Source: Nomia melanderi
Taxonomy: Eukaryota; Arthropoda; Insecta; Hymenoptera; Halictidae
NCBI RefSeq assembly: GCF_051020985.1
Contig: NC_134999.1
Coordinates: forward strand, 19,969,660-20,033,659
Direction of reading: 5' to 3'
DNA: 64,000 nt
The notes below the pieces were generated by a model, which saw only the letters and a program-made list of their open reading frames with translations, was not told the DNA's origin and did not search any database. How positions within the stretch are numbered: the first letter of the stretch is position 1; every line of letters begins with the position of its first letter. The translations under genes and the position numbers were made by a program. Positions 36,035 to 47,350 of the stretch are shown here, piece by piece.

Positions 36035-38367
36035 TCAACTGCTCCTCATTTTTGCTGAATTCTTCGACGCCGACTCGATGATCGATGTCAGCAAACCCAA
36101 AGTTGAGAGGTAGTAATCCGGCTGCGTACCCTCGTTTTTCAACGTATCCACGTAGTTGTCCATGCCGGTTTCTATGAACAGCTTCTGGAAGCCACATTTG
36201 GTCGCGAACGTCATGTCCGTGGCGATTCTAATGAAGCATCGTAATTAAGAACAGACCAAGTACAGCAGGTAACGAGACGTAAAACAATCGACTCACGAAT
36301 CTCCGATGAATAGACATCGTTTAGGATCCTTTACTTGGCAAATGTCCATCAGGTGTTCTCTCAGGACATTGCTGGGCTTGGCGCACTCGATCGGCTGCTT
36401 TCCGCTCATCCTGCTGACCAGGTCGGTCAAAGGTCCGGCGCCTAGGAATCATTAGAATCTCCAGAATGACAGAAGTTCTTTGAGACTATGCAATGAATCT
36501 CAAAGCATTCGAATTTATATAATTATCGACTGACCAAATAAGCATTCGGTTATTTAGAATTTGTTAATCTTGAAAATTTATCTAATTCATTATTATTATG
36601 ATTATTACTAACCCTTTGCAGAAGATTGTTTAAAGTATACAAAACCTGCTGCAGACTATGCCAAATTAGATATCGAATGCTGAAATAATAGAGAATATGG
36701 GAACTGTGTTCTGATTTCTTGCTGTTTAAGTAGATAAATCATTTGTTTGCGACTTAATGTTACAAACATGACAGTTTGATCTCGGTAAAATGTCAACAAT
36801 CGTCCGTAAAGGGAATTTTCTTGTTAAACCTAGAAAATGCCTCGATCCCTTTCGGAAGTAGGTTACTTATCGGTGGACCTAACAAAAACTGATAGATCGA
36901 TAACCTAAGACTTCCTTCCTGAGGCCGGCGAGGATCGATCGGCTTTTCGTCCCGCTCAAGTACAAAAGGTCTTCTTTCTTCAAACGATTAATCGCGTAGG
37001 TCAGTTGCGCCCAGCTGGCCCTTAAACTGTAGTCGAGGACGATCGCATCGCTATCTCCCGTTGTGACCGCGTTAATTACCGATGTTCCTAAGACGTCCCT
37101 TGTGATCTCCGGAAACTGAAAGAAACCAAGCACCGTGTGAACTAGTCTATCTACAGTTGACGGGGTCGAAGGTAATTCTTGCGTTATCTGGAAGTTATTT
37201 AACCAGTTAAGTGTGGAATTTAGTTTGAGAAATCTCTCATTGTGCGCGTAATAAAATCAAATAATGAAGTGTATACTCGTTAAATGCAGGCCAGGTGCAC
37301 TTGAAATATATCCTAACGAAAAACTAAAGCGAAACGAGGAAGAATTACATGTTTGTCTCGAGAAATAAATAATCCATCGTTGAAAAAGTCAGCACCATTA
37401 AGAGTTGCAAGATGACTTGTATACTCGTGAAACACGGTTAACTGGTTAAGAAAGACGGAAAACTGAGAAACATCGAAAGCGAACTCACCCCCGGTGGCGT
37501 CATCTTGATACCAGCTTCCGTCAAAGTCTGCCGGAACGATGGGCTTCCGATGACGAAAGCTTCGCCGCGGAAATTGATCTTGTTCAGGTACCAGGCGATC
37601 ACCGTTGACGGTAAGGTCAGTTGTGCCTGCGAAACAATCGATGTGAAACACGTGGCAACAGGAAGATCAGCTTCTCGCTTCAACTCTAACAAAAATGTCT
37701 CAGACTACCGTAAGAAGACAGATTAAATAGAACCCGGATAAAGTGCAGTAAACAATTCGAAGCTAGAATTGATTTTTGGAAGCATAGTATTCACCGGTTG
37801 AAACTGCAGGCCACTGGGCTTCACTTTCGCCTCGTAGTCTTTGAAATACGGCGTGCTGTTGTTGGACACTAGTTGGATCCTCTTGCCTAAGTCCTGGAGC
37901 GTCTTCAGGGACTCGAGGGCTCCGGGAATTAATTTGTCGAATATCCATAGGACACCTGATCGGACAACCAAAGGATCCTATTGATTACTCTAATCGAATC
38001 TTCACTGTCCTGTTCAGTACCCGTTATTTGCGATCGTTCTGTCATCTTCTCATATATTCCTCGAAACTTCCTACTTGTTTACTCTTCTACTTATCGTAGC
38101 GATGTCTTTGACCGACTCCTTCACTTAGAAACACAGCTACTCTTACCGAACAATGTCTATCGTTAAAGGAAACTCACAACTTGTAAATCATAGATCGGTC
38201 ATTGCGTTAAGCATTGACCGATGACAAACATTTAACGCACTGGACAGAGATTTCGAATTAGCTACTGAAAACTGAGACTCGCCATCGCAGTCCGATAGAA
38301 CGACGTCGAACGAGTCCAAGAAACACCGAAGTTCCTTTACGGTCATCTGCGCCAGGTTCTTCGCCAT
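36035..38367 (-). CDS. HAD-family phosphatase (phosphoglycolate / pyridoxal-phosphate phosphatase-like), paralogue 2
   Basis: This is a second copy of the 27871-30332 gene with the same six-exon plan and phases: 38367-38283, 37955-37795, 37626-37489, 37115-36905, 36441-36297 and 36227-36035 (TGA), 310 residues. Exons 2, 3 and 4 have exactly the same lengths in both paralogues. The start MAKNLAQM aligns well with cytosolic relatives. Motif I is SDCDGVLW, motif II is SNNST, the motif III lysine lies in CAKPS (the preceding Gly is Ala), and motif IV is GDSIATD instead of the usual GDRLDTD, with the DxxxxD pair kept. The cap (VLDYSLRASWAQLTYAI) is far from the typical VVGFD..F. Intron 1 starts with GC, not GT. 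The C-terminus is 12 residues longer than in paralogue 1. Likely an active phosphatase of altered substrate range, which is inference. Confidence 0.9.
36608..36816 (+). mobile_element. MITE-like element, family A, copy 3 (HAD phosphatase 2 intron)
   Basis: It starts CTAACCCTTTGCAGA and ends CGTCCGTAAAGGG. It matches the family A element at 13876 over its length, including the TTTAAAGTATA, ATCGAATGCT and GATCTCGG blocks. It lies in the intron between exons 4 and 5 of HAD phosphatase 2. No coding capacity. Confidence 0.75.
38281..38282 (-). other. non-canonical GC splice donor, HAD phosphatase 2 intron 1
   Basis: After the DCD codons and the first G of the glycine codon, the minus strand reads GATG|GCGAGT. 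The rest of the donor matches the consensus. The equivalent site in paralogue 1 (30242/30241) is GACG|GTGAGT, so GC here is a T-to-C change. GC-AG introns are a known minor class. Confidence 0.75.
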
Positions 38368-41300
38368 CTCGTTGGTGTTTGGATCTCGCTACTTCGGGAA
38401 AAGTAGTTTGAAAAGTGTCGAACTCGGTCGCACGATCGCGCGATCGCCCCTCGAGTGACTCGCCGTCGAGCGAGCTGTCCTGTTATAAGATCAATCCCAC
38501 CACGTATCTTTGCTCGATCGCATCTATCGATAAACAACTGTACCATTTTACCTCTGTTCAGTATTTTTATTACTTCGAGACGAAAGAACGATTTACGACG
38601 GATTCGTGTCTCGAGGGAATTTTCTTCGACATACTCTTATTAATACTTTGTAAGTGAAGTCACGGATGTCTACTGTTTTTCTGCAAAGCGTAGAAAATGT
38701 TTTAAGGGATGAGTGAATTACTGACGGATGAAGAGTATTGTGTATTATTTAGTGACACAAGTTTTCTCGATTTGTAAAGTTGCCATCACTGGTTGGTGTG
38801 TTTATACATTTAGTAATTATGTGTATAGCTTTTGATGTTATATTATAGAAAGATTATAAAGAAACGTTGTTCTTTCTGGACACCATTAAAGGTATGTCTT
38901 ATTCGTTAATTTGTCTGAATAAACAGATTGTGTATGGTAATATTGGAATTCTTTTCTCGCGATGACTAAGAATGTTTTTATTGGTGCAGTTCAGATTGAT
39001 CGACATATTTCACTGTTCTATAGTACTTTACTTATTTACCACACTGTAAAAGCAATGAACATTTGCAACGAGGAATACGAATTCCGAACGTAACGCTGCG
39101 AAAATGTGACATTATAAGATAAACTGAAGACAGCTACGTTCTCGCAGCTCGTATGAAATTATCTAAGGATATTAAGTATTCAAACTGCCTCGGTAACGAT
39201 GGTTTATTTCAATACGTGATACTTCGTCGATTTAACGACGTGTCCGAGAAAGGAGCATTCTCTCGTAAGCCTCGACGCGAAGAAACAACAACAAAAACTG
39301 TACCAATTCGATCGAATTCGAGTCGTTTCAATCTGAATCTGGAAAGAAACGAGGAGATTAAACGGAATAAATCGATGGAACGCATTTGGGTTAATAGAAT
39401 TTCAATTTATTAAGTTTTTTCCCTAGCCGTCAGTGTCTTGATTCTCATTTACAAAGGTATTATATGACTGTAGTGATAGTTAACTAATAATCGACGATGG
39501 TAGTAATCAATAATAACCATAATCATAATCATAATAGTCTCGCAGTAATCATAGTAATCATAATAAGAGTAAGAAGAATTAATTCGTAATTAATATAGTA
39601 AATCGAAATCGTATCTTATACTCGTCGTCCCTGTCGTCTATCGGTAAATTTCCGTGTGTTCGTGTATGAGCTGGTGAACGTGTGCACGCGCCGGTCGGTG
39701 TGTACGCGTGTATACTTATGTCTCTCATACGGTTCGCTGGTGAAACGTTCACGAGACGCGCTCGATTCGAAACGAAAGAGAAGAATAAAAACGAACAGAA
39801 ACGAGAAAGAAACGTTAAAACATCTTACATATTCACAGCGATGTAAAAACTACTGACTGCCCGAAAAACGTAAAGTTAGACTTCGTAACTCGTACCTGAC
39901 TAGAAAATCAACTCCCTTACACTCTTACAACACGGCTGTTATCGTACAATAATTCGTAGGCGAAGGGCGGGTCCAGCAGGTGCGCCGGTAGGGGGAAGGC
40001 GGGAAATCTCGTGGACCGTGCGTGAACAATAGAACAAGAGAAAACGATAAGAACGAACGAGAAGAATCTCTGAATTGAAGTTTATCGACCGACGAAAGAT
40101 TTAGCACCGATACGCTATTCGGAAATCATTGGAACTCCTTCGAGAAAGAAAAACCTGCGTACCCGCGTGTGTATACCCGTCCCGAACTTTTCGACTGTGG
40201 CCACGTGACCGCCGAGCCTTCCCCCACCTCTCAGTGTTCAGAATCTGGATCCGTCCCTGTTCTGTAGGCTATCAAGTTATACACGTTGTACACGTACATA
40301 GAAACATTCGTCGCACAACAAGCATGGAAACGCGATGGACGTAGCCGTGGGGTTCTCTCGCGTCAATTGTTAATTAGGTCTGGCAACGATTCTCGATCGC
40401 TCGAACGAGGATCCGAATGATAACTGGAAAAAAGTTACCGAACCTAAGATATATATCTTCAAACTATTATCGATCATCTGTGATTTCACCGAATCGGGTG
40501 TTCTCCGCGATGGGTCGCTTAATTGGTTGTCGCTTTAATTTGGTTCAAAGAATGCCAATTATGAAGAATTCACCGAACCGATACTTTGTTTTTTGTTTCA
40601 AGGTAGATATAGTATGAATCAGTGTTTAGGTACAGATCTCCGCGGACTCTTAAGTGAAAATTGATTCATCGAGAATCTTTTTGCTCTGTTAGGGTAATAA
40701 CGAACGGAGGTATTAACGTTACCAGCACTGATTAACAATTGGTAACTCGAACGTCCACGGCCGCCCGCCGCCTGTACCCTGATCGGATGACCGAATGAAC
40801 AAAGATGACGATGATAGTCCCGGCAGTGACGATAGCGCCAGCCACTAGCGAGTCTAATTCGACGGTAGACACTAGCAGCGCCTCGCTTGATTCATTTTTT
40901 TCTTTAGTGTCGTGGGTGTGCACGACGCTCGATTGGACAGCGATCCGCCGGTTGCTCCGCGTGACGCCCTTCGACGAGGATCTCTCCGAGTTTCCGAGGC
41001 ACCGGGGAAACTTAAACGATCGAGACCGTCGCGTAGAAGAAGACATTTTGTTCGGAACCCAGCCAACAAGGAGAGCAAAGTTTCAATTAAGAGATTCCTT
41101 CGAATCGGGAAGTCTTAAGCATCGTGTCCCGGTGCCTCGAAGACGACAGGGGATCACGGGAGTGAGCCAAGGACACCGGCGTTCACGCGCAATGACAATC
41201 GAACGGAACAGTGACGATGATAGTAACATTAGTGCCAGTAGGATAGTAACGGTAGTAACGTCTACGGTTTAGCAGAGATTAAACTGGGACTAGGCTGGCT

Positions 41301-42853
41301 TTTTTTAGTAGATCTCATTCAGTTGAACAATCCGTCTCCCTCTCCCCCCCAACCCTCCCCCTTTCGTCTATTTCCCGACATATTTTTTCCTCCTTATCCT
41401 CTTTCCTCCTCTTTTAATTAAGCGCTTACTAGTAGTCGTTGTAGTAGTTTACTTCGGTACAGTAATTAGGCGTACTAGTAGTAGTAGTAGTCAGGAGTAA
41501 CGGTAAACTATTATTAATATTAGGTAACACTATAAAAGAAGTCCTCCGGCTGTTTGGTGTTTCCTTAATTACTGTTTCTGACAGTCCGTTTAGAGTTCGC
41601 TTATTCGTTTCCTCCGTCTCTCCTGAGCTCTTGCCGCCGGCTGGGTCCAGCTCCCGTTCATCCACGGTATTCCGCTCGATTTCTCTCTTTGAACCGATAC
41701 ACGAGGCGACCGGTGAACGCTGTGCAACTCGGAGACGCGACATCGGCTCCGTTCAGGTGTCCGTACGCTCGTCCCAGGACGAACCGAGCCAAACAGAGCG
41801 CACGCGCGGCCCCGCCTCCTTTCCCCCACCTTTCGTTACGCGCAGTACAGCGAGACAGAGGTTCTCACGGCGCGATAGCGCGACGCGCGACTAGTACAGT
41901 GTGAGCACCAATTAATTGGGTCGGTTATTCGCACCGGTTGGCATTTCTTAAGCTACGTTCCCACTTGCTTTGCTGTTCACCGAACATTCGTCCGCCTTGG
42001 CAGGGATACATCTCGTTCGACTCGGAAGCTTTTTATCAACCATTCGAAACCACGGGACAAGTTGAAACCGATGGGAACGCAACTTTGTCCCTAGCCAGGC
42101 CCTCGTTTGAATCGATTCATCGCAGGAGACCCGTCCACCGTCCTACCTACCTGATCACGAGGCCTGTCTGTCTAGCTCCTCTGACTCGAACGAGGAGCAA
42201 CGCGAGGCGAGTGGCTCGTCGCCCGAGGATTCGTGACGATGATGATGTGTCCTCGGTTCTTCGGGGATACAGCCTCAATGAGGAACGATCGATGAGGGGA
42301 CATCCGCGGATGCCTCTAGGCGATGCTTCTAAAAAAAAGTGGATCCCCCCAGGTCGCGAGGGAACTTTGTCGCTTCGTTGCAAAGATTAAACGTCCCTGG
42401 AACAGTCTTATTAATCTACGCTCGTATCAAAGTGCGGCCGCGAGTGCCGTCGGTCGGCGACGGAGCCACTCCGCTCGTCGTAACCTCTCGTCCGAACACG
42501 CGGAAATGATATTTAACGATCTCCGAGCTGCCGAATGGTGTCCGATTCCTCGGCGACCCTTAGTTTCGTCTTCCCGACGTCGCGCTTTCGATCCGCTCTC
42601 GAACCTGAACAGGTCGACCCGTGGATGTCCCGGCCTCGCCTGGTCCCGCCCCTCCTCCCTCGATCCACGAGATTAGTCGTCGTAAATGCTTAACACGATT
42701 ATCGATAATACAATAGGTAATACGATCTATTATTCGTAGTTTAATTGTATACTAGGTTTACGGCACGGCGCGCCGGTCCTCTTCGTCCCGTTCTCGGTCC
42801 GGCGGATGCGAGGAACGCTACGAAGAGAACGGAAGAGAGGAAGAGTGAGTAGC

Positions 42854-42888
42854 AGAGAGAGAAAGAAAAGAGAGAGAGAGAGAGAGAA

Positions 42889-42921
<33 letters not shown>

Positions 42922-42975
42922 TAGAAAGAGAGGTGAGAAAGAGGGCGGAGAGAGACAGTGAGAGAGAAAGAGGAG
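42854..42975 (+). repeat. GA-rich microsatellite
   Basis: A roughly 120-base purine tract, mainly (GA)n with interspersed AAAG. It faces the CT tract at 43051-43105, so the two could pair as a stem with a loop of about 75 bases. Confidence 0.9.
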
Positions 42976-43050
42976 TATTTGATTGAATTGATCATTTTTT
43001 AGCGTTTCTAATGACTCGATGACTCGTGGAGCTTCATTTTCTTCGTGGAT

Positions 43051-43105
43051 TTTCTCTCTCTCTCTCTCTGTGTCTCTCTCTTCTTCTCCCTCTCTCTCTC
43101 TCCCC
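43051..43105 (+). repeat. CT-rich microsatellite
   Basis: A roughly 55-base pyrimidine tract, (CT)n with short interruptions, complementary to the GA tract just upstream. Confidence 0.9.
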
Positions 43106-44639
43106 GACTCGCACTCCAGGCGTTATCATCGTCCGCGTCGGCAGCAGCATCATCCATCCGTTCGTCAGTAAATTCGTGTTACACGTTGCTGTTTACGTTT
43201 ATTCGTTTCGTTCTCATAATTTTTTTTTTTTTTGTTTCAATGCAGTCAAATATCGCATGTCGAGATTAGCCTCGATAGGTCGCGTTTATAATATGTTCTG
43301 TGTGTTATGTATAATATGTATAATCGTACGGCCCCGCTAATGGCTGTTACTAGAACATTACACGTCTATATACAGTTACCAGGAGCAACACAGCGTTAGT
43401 AGTCGTTATTAATATTAATTAATATGATTTTATTCAGGCCGTCGCACGCCCCACGTCGGCATCGCCGCGCCTTTAATAGCGTTCGCGCGTTGTCCGGCCG
43501 CGTGCACGAAGGGCTTTAAGGCTCAAGTCTATCTCGTTCGTCCTCTAACTCGCTTCGAACCGTTCGCCGATCGTTCCTAATCGTCTCCAGTCGTTCGCCG
43601 AGCAATTAAGTATTTGTATTTGTACAGCAGTTGAGTAGCAGTTGAGTGTTTTACACAAAATAGCGATCCTTTAAATTGTTCTCTGTAGAAGTACCGTTCA
43701 AAGGAACGGATAACAGATTCACAAATGAAAAATGATGCGTCCGTTTCATCGATCAACGTCTTCGCGAACGAGAGATTAGGAACGAAACGAACGAACGAAC
43801 GCCATAATCGTTGCACATCGAACCTAAATAACGGCGAAACAATTGTTTACCGCTTCGTGCTTGCTTGGACCAATGGCCGCATGACTGTTCGCCGACACGT
43901 CTCGTTTGTTCCGTAGCCCTCGACTCGGGGAGTCGACGAACTGCAGTGGTCGCGGGATAACTTTAATCGTTGTTTACGTGGCAAACAGGTCGTACAATAC
44001 ATTTAACTTTAGGCCTGATGTATCGAACATGGCGTTGCTCGGTCTACCACCGTTTTGCTTACAGTTAGATACTGGGCAGCTTAACTGACGAACGTAAGTT
44101 CCGAGTGACTTAGTCGCACCCTAAAACGATCTGGGAAAGCTAACACGAAGAAGGTGTACGCTACCCCTTCTTATTGGTTTTAGTTCACTGGTAACGAGTG
44201 GACTGCGAGCATCTATGAAAATTTCCATCGTCGTCATCTGTTTCGAATCGATCCAAAAAGTGAAACGAACGGAAAGAAGTAGTTGAAACCGCAAAGAAAA
44301 GCCGAATCGATTGAGTATAAAGAGCAATGATCACTCGTACGTGTTTGAAGATTTTAACACAAACGTTCGCAGTCGGGTGGTAACGAATGAATAAAGTGTG
44401 GCGAACGACAGCCACGCGAGCTAAACGAAATACCGTGCAGCCTGAACGATCGATTCGCGATCAATAGGAGTCTCCTTTCACAAATAAATTCCGTTTACGT
44501 TATTGCACATTGAACAAACGATTACTGATGAACCCCCGAATGCATTGTTACACACACGCCTCCCGTACACTTCGTTTGCTTCCGGTGAAGGAGTTTTGGT
44601 TATAATATCTATAATTCACTCGAGTACATCACCGTTATA

Positions 44640-44890
44640 CATACACGTATATATACACGTATATATACTCGTGCTCTCTCTCTCTTCTTTTATATATATA
44701 AATATATTATATATAATATATATAAATATATAATATATATAATATACATATCATATATATATACTTTTACTCATTTATTTAGTTCATCCATTTATTATAA
44801 TTATTTAGTGATTTCTTTCTTCTCCTCCTTCTGCCATTTATAAATACATATATATATATAATTATATATATATATATTTATATATTTATA
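44640..44890 (+). repeat. TA-rich microsatellite cluster
   Basis: Runs of TATATA and TATACACG alternate over about 250 bases, with a less repetitive part near 44765-44840. A similar, smaller TA and TACA cluster lies at about 45990-46100. Confidence 0.85.
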
Positions 44891-47350
44891 TGTTTCTCTC
44901 ATTAGTGCCTACTTATTGTTAATCAAGGAGGAATGTAGTCGTAGTGGTCGCGTTTGGTTGAGCGAGATAAAGAATCGTTCGAGCGAGCCGGCACGTTCAT
45001 CGTCCGGTGTACAACTAATAATTGAACAGGAGACCTAATCGGCATGGTGAACGGTCAGACGTGTCTGCGATCTGAACACTTCGTTTCCATCCATTCCATT
45101 TCGATCGTCCCGTCACGGATTCAATTCGATCGTCGATGCCTATCTACAAAAAATCATTCGTTATCGTTGTATTACTTATTCGCTTCGAATCGACGTCCTC
45201 CGTGAACCTAACCTCAATCTTGAGCGAATAAACTCCTATTGCTTTAACCGAACACTTGACTCTCTTAGCGATAATTATACTCTATAAATAATCGTGTCGT
45301 ACGTCGTCGTTAACAAAATAATTCGTGGTTACACGCGCGACAATCGTCCGCGCGCGGTGAAATTTAACCTAGTCCCGACTTCGATCTTGGCTAAATTCAA
45401 AATGGCGCGTGCCGATCCTATTTCAACCGTCGACCGTTCGAATGGATTTCCAACGAAACGAGCGTGATTCTCGAGGCGTAGATATATAACGGTTCATCAG
45501 ACACGTCCGATGCTCGTCATGCAAAGTGTCCAAGGGCCAAGGCCTTGTAAGCCGCGGTGGCACAGGTTTTTGCGCGTTCGATGATCAACTCGACACCCTG
45601 GATCAGGCATAGACCAGGCCAGCGGCGTCCGGAACCAGAGAAACTGAACCAATACGATCGCCTGTGCTCGTTCACCTACGGAACCATGGATTTCTCACGA
45701 CGCAATCCGATCAGTACCCTAAATGATCCTTAACTTTACTTTCAAGCGTAGACTATATTTCGCCAGGAAAAAACACGAGCTATAATTGATTGTGTATAGC
45801 CTTTTCCGATAGAGATTACCGGGAGCGTCTCAATTCTATATTGTCACGAGATATGATCATCGATAATTACAATAATTTTTCCTTTCTCATTAAGTCGTTA
45901 GTCGTCGCCGCCGTTCGATTCGCAATACTCAACATCGATAGAGGGGGTTTTTTTCTCCGTTTTCCGGATCACCCACTTTTTCGAATGTACATTATGTATA
46001 TATATACATACATTACATGTACATTATGTACATATACATACATATATATATAAATAATATACATTTTGGTTCATATATATATATATATTCGTATATATTA
46101 TAGTATATTACGGAACTCTCCTATGTTAAATAACCTCTGTTCTTCTCGTTGGGATATTCAATTCCTTACGATAATTATACACCGCTGTCATCGTTGCGCC
46201 TCTCGCCGAACCGTTCGGTAGTACGGATTTAGAACGAGGCTTCACCGTAGCGGAACATCGAACAATTTTATATACTTTATAAGGCCCAAATATTGTGCGC
46301 TACCTGTTCAATGAAACACGCCGAAACAAGGAGTCCGGGGCGGCGAGGGAGGGGGGGCGAAGAATTCGCGGCGAAGCGCGCTCCTTTCGCTCAGTTCGCG
46401 AAAGAGGACGCGCCTCTGTCGGGCTCAGTTTCTCGATTCTCCGCGGCCGTCCGGCTGCCTGTTTCCGCCCGAGGTCGTGACTGTTACGCGAGGGCTCGAT
46501 CCGACACGCGTCAGCCGCGCGAAGGACCTCGATCTCGATCGGTGCCGACGACGCGCAGGGCTTTCCCCAATCAAGAGAACAGCGAAACAGAGAAACGAGG
46601 AAGAGAAAAGAAGGAAAGAAAGTCCGTGCGCGCTGTTCGATATCCTATCCGCCTCTGGTTCACTCAGACGGAAGAGGAACATGTCGGCGGCGGCTTGGCG
46701 GGCTCGTTTTTGGCACCAGATACTCCGCTAACGGTGATCGAGAACGATCGCCGATCACCGCAGCCCACCGCGCCGAGCGTCCCGATAGGGGACTGGCCGA
46801 TCCTCCTCGAATCTGAACGGTCGCGACGCTCTCTTTCGCCGAACACCGTCCCCATATCCGAAACAGCGACTCTAAAACGGACTAGAAGTTGAGGCCCGGC
46901 TCACACCGATCGTCCTCCGAGGACCGTTCACCCCAGCACCACCACCGCGTCGTGTCACCACTGTCAGCCCGGCCGGCGCGGACGATGGACCCCCGGTGAA
47001 AGTGTCCCTCCTGTGAACGCGGCGCTAAACCATGGAAGTTGGAGCTGTGTCGAGGACCACGCGACGAGCCGACAGAAAGGAGTGTCCTCTTCCAGCCTGG
47101 AACCTTTCTCCGACAGGAGCCTCGCCGTTGGACGTGCCTTCCCCTGGCCGGCTGGCTTCGCTCCTCTAGTCCCCTTCGCCCTCAACGCGCGGCCGCCCGG
47201 ATCGGACCGGGCGAGGCTGGCCAATCTGGAGAACGCGTCTCCGCTCGCTAACGTATCATCCGGCTATACCCCGTGTAGCATCTACACCCCCTGGAATGCC
47301 TTGCCAATGCTGATTGCTGTCTCTTCTAGCTGTCCGCGGCTACGCGGGGC

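Larger units (their letters stand above)
38368..47350. other. about 9 kb without recognisable coding; possible NELL 3' UTR
   Basis: I recognise no protein here. Open frames such as 40805-41272, 41938-42390 and 46293-46892 look like chance frames in GC-rich or low-complexity DNA. The stretch contains TAA/TCA repeats (about 39490-39560), GA and CT tracts (42854-43105), a poly-T run near 43220, long TA microsatellites (44640-44890 and 45990-46100), and a CpG-rich block from about 46300. Part of it should be the NELL 3' UTR, since NELL ends at 47351 on the minus strand. AATAAA signals on that strand occur as far as 39406-39411. The true end is unknown. Confidence 0.5.

Noticed and set aside
40805..41272. 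Plus-strand frame of 155 codons
   Set aside because: No recognisable domain, and overlapping frames on both strands are equally open.
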